Part shown: positions 28,653 through 36,663 of the stretch, piece by piece
Position numbering within the stretch: the stretch's first letter is position 1
How the letters are laid out: every line of letters starts with the position of its first letter
Virus record (IMG/VR): IMGVR_UViG_3300033151_000594
Coordinates: 1-41,268 of that record
Direction: 5' to 3' (one strand)
Origin: a virus
Length of the DNA: 41,268 nt
Notes under the pieces: model-generated
What the model was told of the DNA's origin: nothing
What the model saw: the letters and a program-made list of their open reading frames with translations, nothing else
Database searches by the model: none
Translations under genes and position numbers: made by a program

Positions 28653-30065
28653 TTAACTTCTTTCAAAATCTAATTCATCTTCGCTATGATAAGAAATTCC
28701 TGAGACCTTTATCTTTCTTTTGAATTTCTGACCTGAGCTCTCTCTTCTGATGGCGTCTTGTAATATTGTCATAAACATTACATAATCCCCATCATTATAA
28801 TCTCTCTTTGAATCATTCTCAGATATGTTTCTAATCTCCCATTTAAGCCAATATTCTACCATATCATATCTAACTCCAGTTAAAATATCGGTATCACTGT
28901 CTACTTGGACTATATCAGTATAAAAATCCATGTAAATGTTCTTTCCTGCATTAGTAGTGTCAATCAGACCTCCAATGTATAATTTCCCACCCCAAATAGA
29001 GAAATAACTAGGTACTTCTTCACTTTCATTATACCACACATTAGTGTTTATTGGAAGGACGACTGCTATTGAACCATCACCAGTAGCAGGTATTCCACTA
29101 AGAGTGTTGGTTGACTTAGTATTCGTTGTATAAGTCAATGTATACTTAGTGTTATCTATGAAAACATCGACTGTTCCATCTTCATCAGATAAATCAGCAG
29201 TGCTAGTTAATATTAAGCTGGTATCACTAATTTCTCCTTGAGTAGACACAGTTGTAACGTCAATATCCTCCATTAACTCAATGAATTCACGCTTATCTCT
29301 GTAGGTTAAGGCCTCATTACTACCAATTCTTACTGATAAACAAGATTTATTAGAGTTTTTATCATAGTAAGTGTCAGGTAAATCAAAGCCATACTCACCT
29401 CTATTGATTTGATCAATGATGTAATCAAATTCTTGATAATTACTCCATCTCTTTAATTTTCCTCTAACAAAGTTCAAACAAGCATTAACTTTCCTTATTA
29501 AGGTGCCATAAGTAAGATTATCCCCATAATCCTTTCCCATTTCTGTCATAACTCCATGTATTAAATACCCAACGGTATTCATCGCATATCCTGCATATGG
29601 AATAGCATCAGAATAAGCAGAGAAGGTAGATCCTATTGATTCTTTATATCTAGTGAAGTAATAACCAGCTGTATTCGCTGTGTCTTCATATCTAATCTCT
29701 GGATTAGTAGGATTTATATTCTTTAAGACTAATACTGACTTAGCTCCCGTCTCAGTGTCGGCGTGTGAAATTTCTATTTGATCATAAGGAATGATATAAA
29801 CTGGTGTATCCTTAGCATGATCCTGCAATAGATTTGATGCTAAAGTTACATCATTTACAAGGGGTGCTGTTGAAGCATGAGTCTTTATTATCTCAGTTCC
29901 TTCTTCTCCAAATTCTCCAATTTGAATTATCTTATTTATTGCAAAATCAGCTATATTGTAGACGGCTATAGAGCCATCTCCTACATCGGCTGTTTCTTTT
30001 AGTAGTGATTTATCAGTATTTATCCATAAATCCGATACATCTACTATTACTGGCTTGAGCGACAT
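28653..30065 (-). CDS. Head-tail adaptor / connector-type protein
   Basis: The 470-residue protein has an insert-like beta segment at the N-terminus (SIAVYNIADFAINKIIQIGE ... NDVTLASNLLQDHAKDTPVY), a helical core (TYGTLIRKVNACLNFVRGKL, YRDKREFIELMEDIDV), a beta module and a C-terminal helical part (VEYWLKWEIRNISENDS). The helical core with length and gene order preceding the tail hub is consistent with a P22 gp4/T7 gp11-type adaptor attached to the portal. The internal repeat-like Ig modules may decorate it. Assignment by context. Confidence 0.5.
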   Translation of the reverse strand: MSLKPVIVDVSDLWINTDKSLLKETADVGDGSIAVYNIADFAINKIIQIGEFGEEGTEIIKTHASTAPLVNDVTLASNLLQDHAKDTPVYIIPYDQIEISHADTETGAKSVLVLKNINPTNPEIRYEDTANTAGYYFTRYKESIGSTFSAYSDAIPYAGYAMNTVGYLIHGVMTEMGKDYGDNLTYGTLIRKVNACLNFVRGKLKRWSNYQEFDYIIDQINRGEYGFDLPDTYYDKNSNKSCLSVRIGSNEALTYRDKREFIELMEDIDVTTVSTQGEISDTSLILTSTADLSDEDGTVDVFIDNTKYTLTYTTNTKSTNTLSGIPATGDGSIAVVLPINTNVWYNESEEVPSYFSIWGGKLYIGGLIDTTNAGKNIYMDFYTDIVQVDSDTDILTGVRYDMVEYWLKWEIRNISENDSKRDYNDGDYVMFMTILQDAIRRESSGQKFKRKIKVSGISYHSEDELDFERS

Positions 30066-30104
30066 AATATTTAAAATTAATTATTATCATAGTTATCTTC
30101 TTTA

Positions 30105-30126
30105 GGAGGAGTACAATTACTCCTCC
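30105..30126 (-). promoter_or_regulatory. Intergenic hairpin before adaptor gene
   Basis: GGAGGAGT (30105-30112) pairs with ACTCCTCC (30119-30126) around a 6-base loop. On the minus strand no U-run follows, but the A/T leader AATAATTAATTT and the adaptor ATG do. It is one of several similar hairpin-plus-leader units in the late operon. Confidence 0.5.
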
Positions 30127-30134
30127 CAATGACT

Positions 30135-30302
30135 TCATCTTCCTTTATACCTTTTTTCTATTAAGATCTTCTTTTCTCCGTGAATTATCTTGCTGTGTGT
30201 TTCGTTAAATTTCTCTGCGTGTATTGCATGTATTCCAAGTGCAATAGGCGCAAACATTAATAAGGATAAAACCACAACCACTATTAAAAGAATTACTCTC
30301 AA
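30135..30302 (-). CDS. 55-residue single-pass membrane protein
   Basis: A TTG start at 30302 is the only one that keeps the whole hydrophobic helix RVILLIVVVVLSLLMFAPI (residues 2-20); an ATG at codon 16 would cut it and a stop closes the frame just upstream. The rest is a polar tail (ETHSKIIHGEKKILIEKRY). It follows the lysin and a holin-like gene, so it could be a second holin, a spanin-like or Rz-like protein. The identity is uncertain. Confidence 0.5.
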   Translation of the reverse strand: MRVILLIVVVVLSLLMFAPIALGIHAIHAEKFNETHSKIIHGEKKILIEKRYKGR

Positions 30303-30311
30303 ATAGTTTAA

Positions 30312-30476
30312 TTATTTTTTATATCCTGAGATACCCTTTCTTAGAGTCACAAGTCCTAGGCCTTCTAAGATGAGTTGATTATCCGACTGGAGCAATCCTA
30401 AAACAATCATCAACGTACCGACAATATACGCCTTATAACCATTTAGAAACTTTAATGCTTCAACTACTTTTCCCAT
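30312..30476 (-). CDS. Holin-like small membrane protein
   Basis: The 54-residue product MGKVVEALKFLNGYKAYIVG continues TLMIVLGLLQSDNQL and ends LGLVTLRKGISGYKK. The YKAYIVG...LRKGI layout with one clear helix and a second weak one is typical of small holin-like proteins beside phage lysins. It would form membrane lesions that release the lysin. It lies 17 bp after the lysin gene in transcription order. Confidence 0.6.
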   Translation of the reverse strand: MGKVVEALKFLNGYKAYIVGTLMIVLGLLQSDNQLILEGLGLVTLRKGISGYKK

Positions 30477-30493
30477 AATGTTATATTTAATTA

Positions 30494-31096
30494 TTATTTA
30501 CGAGTTACTTCTGCGAAACCATTAATCCTTCCGTATTCTATTTCTATATGAGAACTTGCTCCGTCAAGAGGATCTGCTCCTAACAATCTTCCAGTCTTCT
30601 GATCATATCCGATGACTGCAAGCCAATGATAAGCTCTTCCATGAGACACTCTAACGATACAGGCATTGTCTTTAGAGAAAAGAATTTGCTTAATCTTAGT
30701 GATATCTCTTCTGTAATATCTATAGACGAAGTCAAATGGCAAGAAAGAATCACCGTTCCTCCAAATATACCAGCCTTTCGATGTAAATTTGGCTTTTTGT
30801 GCAATTTCTCTCGGGGTGAAATATTCTCCGAACCAATAAGAAAGCATTGAAAGATCAGTGATTAGACAACCATCTGTGCCAACATCAGTATCGCTGTCTC
30901 CAATTGGAGTATCTTTCCATTTAGGATCATCTTGTTCTAAGAAAATCCAATCTCCAGTCGTGTCGCCAACATCTTCTAATTCAATCTTTGAAAAGGTTAT
31001 CCCTTCTTTTTCTAATATCTTCTTTCTAGCCTTATTACTGTTTTCAGCTTCTACAGTATAATACTCGTTAGGCGTTTCAACTTTATATGTGTCCAT
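30494..31096 (-). CDS. C39-type cysteine peptidase, probable lysin
   Basis: The 200-residue protein has a papain-like C39 domain: WIFLEQDDPKWKDTPIGD, nucleophile C77 in VGTDGCLITDLSML, H157 in RAYHWLAVIGYD and D175 in GADPLDG. These match phage endolysin-type C39 peptidases that cut peptidoglycan cross-links. ATG 31096 is chosen because the 42-residue upstream extension passes through a hairpin and has no start context. No signal peptide is seen, so a holin is needed; a holin-like gene follows. Confidence 0.75.
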   Translation of the reverse strand: MDTYKVETPNEYYTVEAENSNKARKKILEKEGITFSKIELEDVGDTTGDWIFLEQDDPKWKDTPIGDSDTDVGTDGCLITDLSMLSYWFGEYFTPREIAQKAKFTSKGWYIWRNGDSFLPFDFVYRYYRRDITKIKQILFSKDNACIVRVSHGRAYHWLAVIGYDQKTGRLLGADPLDGASSHIEIEYGRINGFAEVTRK

Positions 31097-31122
31097 ATAT
31101 TGTTTATTAATTATTATCCCTC

Positions 31123-31190
31123 TATAAAGCCTGGAAGTGAAAGGGGAATTACTCCCAGGCTTTATAGAAGGCAGAAGGGTATCTTCTGCC
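31123..31190 (-). promoter_or_regulatory. Two hairpins in front of the lysin gene
   Basis: TATAAAGCCTGG (31123-31134) pairs perfectly with 31155-31166, and GGCAGAAG (31170-31177) with CTTCTGCC (31183-31190). On the minus strand, the A/T leader ATAATAATTAATAAAC and the lysin ATG follow. No U-run: likely mRNA stability or processing signals, possibly separating the zinc-ribbon cassette from the lysis genes. Confidence 0.6.
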
Positions 31191-31214
31191 AAAACTATGC
31201 AAGATTTGATAAAT

Positions 31215-31385
31215 CTACGCATGTCCTGTCGGATAATCCTCTGGTTCAGAGGCTTCTATCCTCTTGTGGAAGATACGAATTTTAGTAAAGCATGTCGGAC
31301 ATCTCCAATAATCATCTAGTCTTTCATCAACATGTTCTAGCATTGGAGTTGAGCAACTAGGACAACATTTATATCCTCGTTTCAT
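31215..31385 (-). CDS. 56-residue zinc-ribbon protein
   Basis: ATG 31385 has GGAG 6 bases upstream. The product MKRGYKCCPSCSTPMLEHVD continues ERLDDYWRCPTCFTKIRIF, with two CxxC knuckles (CCPSC and CPTC) forming a zinc ribbon. It overlaps the preceding gene by 17 bp. It belongs to a run of four small CxxC proteins at 31.2-32.2 kb, all with good ribosome sites. Role unknown; DNA- or protein-binding is typical of such ribbons. Confidence 0.65.
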   Translation of the reverse strand: MKRGYKCCPSCSTPMLEHVDERLDDYWRCPTCFTKIRIFHKRIEASEPEDYPTGHA

Positions 31386-31587
31386 TTTTACTCCTATTCC
31401 AATCTACTGAAAGTGTTTCAAGTTCTCCAATTAATGTACGCCACGCACCATGTCCAATATCTCCTTGAAAGTCTAGTAATCCAGTATCCCAGTCCACTTG
31501 AACGACAATATCATATTTATTAGCTAGTAGTACTACCATTCTTAGAAACTTGGCTCGGTCTGATTCCTTCTGATCTAGTAAGTTCAC
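31369..31587 (-). CDS. Small hypothetical protein
   Basis: The 72-residue protein starts at GTG 31587 with AAAGGAGG 8 bases upstream, one of the strongest ribosome sites in the genome. The product MNLLDQKESDRAKFLRMVVL continues with an alternating strand/turn stretch (VVQVDWDTGLLDFQGDIGHG). It overlaps both neighbours. No family is recognised; the strong site and packed context support a real gene. Confidence 0.6.
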   Translation of the reverse strand: MNLLDQKESDRAKFLRMVVLLANKYDIVVQVDWDTGLLDFQGDIGHGAWRTLIGELETLSVDWNRSKNETRI

Positions 31588-31723
31588 TTGTGGCCTCCTT
31601 TGTTCTAGTTAAGGCATTCCTGCATTTCCAGCACAATAACTCCCAAACACCAGGACTTGTTTCAGTTGCAGTGTATATTACTTGATTTACATTTCCACAT
31701 CGTTCACAGCAAGGTTTACGCAT
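31520..31723 (-). CDS. 67-residue zinc-ribbon protein
   Basis: ATG 31723 has GGGAGG 6-7 bases upstream. The N-terminus MRKPCCERCGNVNQVIYTAT and then WELLCWKCRNALTRTKE hold two CxxC knuckles. The C-terminal half is polar and likely disordered, and overlaps the next gene's start. It is one of four CxxC proteins in a row. Function unknown. Confidence 0.65.
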   Translation of the reverse strand: MRKPCCERCGNVNQVIYTATETSPGVWELLCWKCRNALTRTKEATSELTRSEGIRPSQVSKNGSTTS

Positions 31724-31961
31724 TGATTTCCTCCCTTAAAAACTCATTTAAAATTTGATTGTAAAATAACTTAGGCATCTTACTGAAGGGAATTCTTTTT
31801 TCTAACTCATCATGACATTCCCTGCATAGTAAAGCTATATGATTATTCTTAGCTCCTTTCCCAAAATATCTCTTTGGAAATATATAGTGTTTAGTTAACA
31901 ATCTGGCTTCTTTGCACTTAGGGCACTGCCCGTATCTGAGTTTCCTTCTTTCTTTAAACAC
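31716..31961 (-). CDS. HNH-type endonuclease-like protein
   Basis: The 81-residue protein has CxxC (QCPKC), then LTKHYIFPKRYFG with the first histidine, NNHIALLCRECHDELEK with the second histidine region and CxxCH. This is the small zinc HNH layout, in phages often a packaging-linked or homing nuclease. Start GTG 31961 overlaps the stop of the upstream gene; an in-frame stop two codons upstream leaves no alternative. It may nick DNA during packaging or be a mobile element. The HNH core is short, so activity is not certain. Confidence 0.65.
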   Translation of the reverse strand: MFKERRKLRYGQCPKCKEARLLTKHYIFPKRYFGKGAKNNHIALLCRECHDELEKRIPFSKMPKLFYNQILNEFLREEINA

Positions 31962-32169
31962 CTCCCTTCATTAGAAAACAATTTAAACAAAATATTTCTT
32001 TATTTACGAATATCTCAGTGCCTCTTAAAATTTGCTCTTGGCATCTAACACAAACGTAAACTTTTGGTCTAGGTTTTAAAAAAGATTTTACTCCTTTCAC
32101 TATTTTAAATGTCGTTAAACTTAATGCAGTGATTGCGAAAAATAAAACATCTTGTGCAATACTTTTCAT
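31954..32169 (-). CDS. Small membrane-anchored zinc-ribbon protein
   Basis: ATG 32169 has AAGGAG 7 bases upstream. The 71-residue product has a hydrophobic N-terminal helix (SIAQDVLFFAITALSLTTF), then a zinc ribbon with CxxC (VRCQEQI) and a second CxxC (CLNCFLM), ending MKGGV. It heads the zinc-ribbon cassette. Function unknown; membrane anchoring distinguishes it from its neighbours. Confidence 0.6.
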   Translation of the reverse strand: MKSIAQDVLFFAITALSLTTFKIVKGVKSFLKPRPKVYVCVRCQEQILRGTEIFVNKEIFCLNCFLMKGGV

Positions 32170-32191
32170 ATCTTTCTCCTTTTTTAAGGTG

Positions 32192-32485
32192 CTACTTTCT
32201 GTCTTTTAATACTGCTAATATTGATTTAACATCAGCTTTCAAATCACTTATATCAGACTCAATATGTCTTAAATGGTTCTCTTTCACATCATGTAGGTCT
32301 GTACTAATACTATCAAAAATCTTATCACATGACTTTATTCTGTTTTTACAACCCTGTTCTATTAAATTAATCCTGTTTTTAGCTTCGTCGTCTGGGTCTT
32401 TAAAAATTTTATAAGCAAAAATAACCATACCTAATAAAGTACCTACTGAAACTATTAATTCTATCCATCCTCTCCAGTCTTCCAT
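32192..32485 (-). CDS. Membrane coiled-coil protein, holin/XhlA-like
   Basis: The 97-residue protein has one N-terminal helix (WIELIVSVGTLLGMVIFAYK, residues about 7-27) and a long amphipathic coil with many charged residues (ISTDLHDVKENHLRHIESDI and on to SILAVLKDRK). Such topology resembles XhlA/haemolysin-type or small holin-associated proteins. It is 1.1 kb upstream of the lysin in the late operon, so a lysis role is plausible. It follows a GGCTT-TGAA-AAGCC hairpin. Confidence 0.55.
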   Translation of the reverse strand: MEDWRGWIELIVSVGTLLGMVIFAYKIFKDPDDEAKNRINLIEQGCKNRIKSCDKIFDSISTDLHDVKENHLRHIESDISDLKADVKSILAVLKDRK

Positions 32486-32539
32486 TTTTATTGATTAATT
32501 ATTACATTAGAAGGCTTTTCAAAGCCCTCTGTGTAAAAA

Positions 32540-32743
32540 CTATTTTTTCGGCTTTTCAAACTTGTTTCTCAACTCTTCAAACTGTTCTTTTTCCAGCTCT
32601 TCTTGGTTAGCTGGTGTTTTTAATAACTCTACTACTTTCAAAAGAGTTTGTGCTTGTTGCACTCCTCTTGTTTGAGCATTGTCTAGTACCTGAAGGAGGT
32701 AGTTTACTACTTCAGCGTCTAGTTCATACTTTAGCTTTTGCAT
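32540..32743 (-). CDS. Small helical hypothetical protein
   Basis: The 67-residue protein MQKLKYELDAEVVNYLLQVL continues NAQTRGVQQAQTLLKVVELLK and ends in a Lys/Glu tail. This type of short helical protein with the QTRGVQQAQTLL pattern sits next to phage fibre genes in many environmental phages and is usually unannotated. It may be a chaperone-like accessory. No function established. Confidence 0.55.
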   Translation of the reverse strand: MQKLKYELDAEVVNYLLQVLDNAQTRGVQQAQTLLKVVELLKTPANQEELEKEQFEELRNKFEKPKK

Positions 32744-32752
32744 GTATATGAA

Positions 32753-33010
32753 TTATTTAATTAATACTACTAACTTCTTAGGAATTTCTTTAATCGTTAA
32801 ATCGATACTTTCGTCGTCATTTATCTCTTGGATTTGGTCTACAATTAAATCAGCTTCTACTTTGTATCTTTCAATATCATTTAAAAGATTTTCGTGTCTT
32901 TGTTTTAATTCTCTTACTGAAACAAAAGTTTCGACATCCTTTGTTTCTACTTTTTTAATTCTTACGTTTTCGTCAGCGTTCTCGCTTTCTAATGTGTACG
33001 TTGCACTCAT
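32753..33010 (-). CDS. Small coiled-coil hypothetical protein
   Basis: The 85-residue acidic protein starts MSATYTLESENADENVRIKK, then a coiled coil (VRELKQRHENLLNDIERYKV EADLIV region) and a beta-like end (IDLTIKEIPKKLVVLIK). It lies between the fibre gene and another small helical gene; the pair resembles fibre-assembly accessories of marine-type phages. No motif proves this. Confidence 0.55.
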   Translation of the reverse strand: MSATYTLESENADENVRIKKVETKDVETFVSVRELKQRHENLLNDIERYKVEADLIVDQIQEINDDESIDLTIKEIPKKLVVLIK

Positions 33011-33029
33011 TTTATTTTATTATTAATTA

Positions 33030-34649
33030 TTAAATTGATTCACCCAAAGAATTAGCGGTGTACCGAAAGAACTCTCCTCTCATATGAATTGCCTCACTTA
33101 TTGTATCTTGAGCATCTGCTGATAATCTTGTTATTCTCCAAAACATTGCTTTGTCTGTTGCACTTGGCAAATCTATGCCTGTGACTTCTGTGACAATCAA
33201 TCCTCCTGCTGTTGCTGACGCTGTTGTTATAACTGTTAGAGTTTCTTGGGCGGCTGCTCTAACATCTTCATTGACACCAGCCCATAAATATTCAAATTGC
33301 CACTTGGCATTTCCAGGAGAAACTGTGTCTGCATGCCATCCTATATTAAATGTTGGTATAACTGTTCTATCCATATCAGAAGGAATTTTAATAGTTCCTG
33401 ACACTTGTTCTTGATTTGCCTCTATTGCGTCTGCAAACTCCCAACAACCTGTTAATCCATCTTCAACGAATGTAGCAGGTTTACTTCCAGGAGCTTTAAT
33501 CCCGTTTGAGTCTATCCATAAATCTTTCTTAACCCTTGCTGTTCCATGCAAATTAATTTCTCCGTCATCTTTAATTTCTGTGTAATTTGAAGAATCACCA
33601 ACTTTAAATCCGTCACCACCACGAATATAAAAATAATCACTTAAATATTCTATTGTTCCACTTTCAGGTGTGGTTTTTAAGACTCCTGATGTCATTTTCA
33701 AAGGAGCTTTGCTTGCTGTGCCTGCTCCGATATGAAGTTTTGCTGTTGGACTATCTGTTCCTATACCTACGTTTTGAGAAGCGTCAACAGTCAATCCAGT
33801 TGTTCCGTTTGTTATTAAATGTAATATATTTGGGTCAGTATGTCCTATTCCTGTGTCTTCGTCTTGATACCAAGTATAAGAGGGTATAATATTAGACCCA
33901 ACTTGGTCGTTTCTTATTGCCCAATAATCCTTTACTGGTTTTCTGAAATACCCAGAATATAACTGCATCTGTGTAGTACCTCCAAAATCAAATCTCAAAA
34001 CATCATCACTACTTTCATAAATACCAGTATCTCCATCCCCGAAAACTATACCATTACGAAACCCATAAGACACTCCATCGTTAATATGTAATAATCCTTC
34101 AGGACTATCTGTTCCTATACCTACGTTGCCATCAACATAAATATCACTTATAAAATTAACATCATTAGTCCCATCTTGGACAATAAATATTTCTCCTTCT
34201 GTGCCTGAATTGAATTGAAATTTAGTACCTGCTGAATTATATCTGAATAAATAATCGTTTGAATTTCCAAAATTAAATGCCTTGTCATCTAGAAATGACA
34301 TAGCTCCATTTACAACCACCGTTCCAGCTCCGCCTCTTGGCTCAAATCTAACATTTCCACCGCCAGCGATATACATATCAAAAGTATTTGTCGTAGTATC
34401 TGTTAATCTTATTCCGCTTGCTGATGTATCAGTTCCTTGTTTGACTTCTAATTCTCTGTTTGGGCTAGTTGTTCCTATACCTAATCTCTTATTAGTATCA
34501 TCCCAAAACAATTCAGAGGTTTCTGTGTATGTCCATTTACCTGAAGTAGCGTCCCAAAAAGCTATCTGTCCTTGGGCAGTTCCGTTTAGGATGTTTTCTT
34601 TGCTTACAGCGTCTAAATTAGCTGTAAAAGGGTTGAAAGTAAAAGACAT
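33030..34649 (-). CDS. Tail fibre-type protein with NVGIGT repeats
   Basis: The 539-residue protein is Gly/Thr/Asp-rich and carries repeated segments such as RLGIGTTSPNRELEVKQG, NVGIGTDSPEGLLHINDG and NVGIGTDSPTAKLHIGAG, the hallmark of phage and viral fibre shafts ending in intramolecular-chaperone-like tips. The start MSFTFNPFTANLDAVSK is typical of fibre proteins. It probably binds host surface glycans. Its start overlaps the upstream stop as TAATG. Confidence 0.75.
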   Translation of the reverse strand: MSFTFNPFTANLDAVSKENILNGTAQGQIAFWDATSGKWTYTETSELFWDDTNKRLGIGTTSPNRELEVKQGTDTSASGIRLTDTTTNTFDMYIAGGGNVRFEPRGGAGTVVVNGAMSFLDDKAFNFGNSNDYLFRYNSAGTKFQFNSGTEGEIFIVQDGTNDVNFISDIYVDGNVGIGTDSPEGLLHINDGVSYGFRNGIVFGDGDTGIYESSDDVLRFDFGGTTQMQLYSGYFRKPVKDYWAIRNDQVGSNIIPSYTWYQDEDTGIGHTDPNILHLITNGTTGLTVDASQNVGIGTDSPTAKLHIGAGTASKAPLKMTSGVLKTTPESGTIEYLSDYFYIRGGDGFKVGDSSNYTEIKDDGEINLHGTARVKKDLWIDSNGIKAPGSKPATFVEDGLTGCWEFADAIEANQEQVSGTIKIPSDMDRTVIPTFNIGWHADTVSPGNAKWQFEYLWAGVNEDVRAAAQETLTVITTASATAGGLIVTEVTGIDLPSATDKAMFWRITRLSADAQDTISEAIHMRGEFFRYTANSLGESI

Positions 34650-34903
34650 TAAGTTTTGGTTATTGAAGTTATCACGTTGGAAGCATTATAAGCGAGAGTC
34701 AAAGTAGCTACCGAAGTTCCTCCTGCACCACCCGTTTTGTAAGTAACTGTCTCAATCTCTCCTGCTCCGTCTCCTGCTGCGACATAAGTCAAAGCTATGT
34801 AGTCATATTCCCCTATCTCAAATCCTACTAACTTTTGCAGTGTTTCTTCTGTTGCTAGCCCATCAACTAATGGTCTTTTTTTACCCTTCTTATCGCTTAA
34901 CAT
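34649..34903 (-). CDS. Small fibre-associated structural protein
   Basis: The 84-residue protein starts MLSDKKGKKRPLVDGLATEE and continues GFEIGEYDYIALTYVAAG with strands (EIETVTYKTGGAG, SVATLTLAYNASN). This pattern is common in small phage virion proteins situated between fibre genes. It overlaps both neighbouring genes by a few bases. Probably part of the tail or capsid surface. Confidence 0.55.
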   Translation of the reverse strand: MLSDKKGKKRPLVDGLATEETLQKLVGFEIGEYDYIALTYVAAGDGAGEIETVTYKTGGAGGTSVATLTLAYNASNVITSITKT

Positions 34904-35135
34904 AATTCAATATCTTATCGATTAATTCCAGCTGTCCTCCTATCTTGACAAGCTTATCATCATCCATTTCTCTTCTTTCAATTTCTAAATATTTTTGATG
35001 TAATACTCTTTTAGCCTTCATTAGAAATTCATAATTGTCAACTTCTTTAGCGTGAGTTCTAGCATAATTAATAGTATTGAAATACCATTTTATTCTAGAA
35101 AAAAACAACTTTATTGAGTGTATAATTTTTCTCAT
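34890..35135 (-). CDS. Small basic hypothetical protein
   Basis: The 81-residue protein is basic and helical: MRKIIHSIKLFFSRIKWYFN, then THAKEVDNYEFLMKAKRVLH and DKLVKIGGQLELIDKILNYV. The N-terminus is amphipathic with aromatic residues and could associate with membrane. It lies among fibre and virion genes. No family recognised. Confidence 0.5.
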   Translation of the reverse strand: MRKIIHSIKLFFSRIKWYFNTINYARTHAKEVDNYEFLMKAKRVLHQKYLEIERREMDDDKLVKIGGQLELIDKILNYVKR

Positions 35136-35428
35136 TATTCTCTAATTAATAATTGAATCTTGAAAAGTTCATCTTCCGTAGCAGAGTCGACTTTTATTGT
35201 ATAAATTCCTCTTAATGGTAAGTCAGTTAATTCAGCATATTCACCCACTTCTGACGTTCTGTAAAAAACCTCTATTCCATCTGAATCTTCTATTGCATAA
35301 TTGAAAGTAACTGTTGGAGTTACAGGAGTGATTAATATCTGATAACACATCCCTCTTATATGTCTAGTATTTATTGAAGCATCTCCACTTGAAGTTGTTA
35401 CAGTTAACTTTTCTTTATGTATTAACAT
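35135..35428 (-). CDS. Beta-rich virion-associated protein
   Basis: The 97-residue protein MLIHKEKLTVTTSSGDASIN continues with TRHIRGMCYQILITPVTPTV and YAELTDLPLRGIYTIKV, an Ig-like strand pattern found in small phage virion proteins. It is in the fibre module, overlapping the next gene's start by 1 bp. A structural role in the tail or capsid surface is likely; identity unknown. Confidence 0.55.
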   Translation of the reverse strand: MLIHKEKLTVTTSSGDASINTRHIRGMCYQILITPVTPTVTFNYAIEDSDGIEVFYRTSEVGEYAELTDLPLRGIYTIKVDSATEDELFKIQLLIRE

Positions 35429-35437
35429 TTCTTGTTT

Positions 35438-36196
35438 TTATAAATAAGCACTTATTGCTCTGATTATTGTGTTCGATTGAGTTCCTTCTAATTGAAGAGT
35501 TCCACCAGCTCCAAGATTAAAAGCAGTTTTTAAATTTAAATAATAAGTATCTTTTGTTGATAAATTCAATATTTTACTTCTGTAACTATTGTGACAGTCT
35601 CTTATCCCATAACTAGAACTCTGCGTAGCTCTAATATGATAAGTACTTGAAAAATCCAAATCATCTTCTGAATTATTTGCTTTAGATAATGTCATAAAAG
35701 TCTGAATAAAATCAGCACTATTATCATCAACTACAAATAAAGCGGCAGATAATATTGTATACCACAAGCCAATCGGAATATTTATACTAGTTATATTTTG
35801 CCAATCTGTTGAAGTTGTGTCCGCTACAGGATCATTTGTGTTCCTTGATATTTCAACTGTCCACTTATCAGGGTCTAAAGGAAATCCAAAAGGTGCTTTT
35901 TGAGTTGAATAATAAATATCTGTAATTGCTTCATCATCTAAATCATAATCAGTTCCTCCATAAAGGTATATCGAAGAAGAAAATACTGCTGTAATTATGA
36001 AATATTTAACTCCGTCAGTTGGTTGAGTCAACTTAACTCTCATTCCAGGTGAATATAAAGAAGTAGCTCCTGACGGAACTGTTACTGCATAAGTTGGTGC
36101 ATCATTTCCTGCATACTCCCAAGAATTGGAAATTGGAACCCATCCTGATAAAAGCGTGCTTGATAATTCTTGTTCTGTTATTTTTGTCTCTGCCAT
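35438..36196 (-). CDS. Fibre-type protein, paralogue of 521-residue fibre end
   Basis: The 252-residue protein shares a domain with the C-terminal half of the gene at 36664: GWVPISNSWEYAGNDAPTYA, SPGMRVKLTQPTDGVKYFII, YGGTDYDLDDEAIT and APFGFPLDPDKWTVEI align with near-identical counterparts there. Both end in IIRAISAYL or TIRAICAYL. It is a beta-rich receptor- or surface-binding module, duplicated in tandem with a 147-residue gene between. Divergence is concentrated in the last third, as expected for binding surfaces. Confidence 0.7.
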   Translation of the reverse strand: MAETKITEQELSSTLLSGWVPISNSWEYAGNDAPTYAVTVPSGATSLYSPGMRVKLTQPTDGVKYFIITAVFSSSIYLYGGTDYDLDDEAITDIYYSTQKAPFGFPLDPDKWTVEISRNTNDPVADTTSTDWQNITSINIPIGLWYTILSAALFVVDDNSADFIQTFMTLSKANNSEDDLDFSSTYHIRATQSSSYGIRDCHNSYRSKILNLSTKDTYYLNLKTAFNLGAGGTLQLEGTQSNTIIRAISAYL

Positions 36197-36210
36197 ATTT
36201 TTAAATTAGT

Positions 36211-36654
36211 TTAAGCTGCTTCGTAAGTTCCTTCGCAGTGTATTTCGTCATCTTCTGCCCAAGTGTGAGGGGTAGTAGCTGTCATTGATTGATTAACATT
36301 AACAACGCTAGAAGCATTATTTGATACTACTATTCTAAATTGGGTAGCAGATTGCAATCTAGCAAATCCAACAAAAAGAGAAACACCTAATTCTAATAAA
36401 CCTGCATTACCAAGAATTGAAGCTCCTGCAATATAATCTGAATTAGCTTCTACTGGCAATGTGATTAGCGAACTAGAACCTATTGAGCTTGTACTACCTA
36501 AAATAAATTTATATCTAAAATGAACTGTTTTACCTATTTGAATATATTTAGCTACAACAGTTCCATTTCCAACTGTTATATTAGTATGGGCAGGTGTCCA
36601 ATCTTGCCATGCTCCTCCAAATTTTGTTTGTTCTGCTCTTAGTTGTGTTGTCAT
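36211..36654 (-). CDS. Fibre/receptor-type beta protein
   Basis: The 147-residue protein has GGAWQDWTPAHTNITVGNGT, then VVAKYIQIGKTVHFRYKFIL and a C-terminal HTWAEDDEIHCEGTYEAA, the pattern WxDWTPT...NGxxxAxYxxIGKTVxxR seen in phage fibre-tip and surface-binding beta sandwiches. It sits between two paralogous fibre genes. Probably part of the adsorption apparatus. Confidence 0.65.
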   Translation of the reverse strand: MTTQLRAEQTKFGGAWQDWTPAHTNITVGNGTVVAKYIQIGKTVHFRYKFILGSTSSIGSSSLITLPVEANSDYIAGASILGNAGLLELGVSLFVGFARLQSATQFRIVVSNNASSVVNVNQSMTATTPHTWAEDDEIHCEGTYEAA

Positions 36655-36663
36655 AATGTTATT

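Noticed and set aside
30494-31222. 242-residue reading of the lysin
   Set aside because: The first 42 residues come from a hairpin region with no start context; the C39 domain and a proper leader support ATG 31096.
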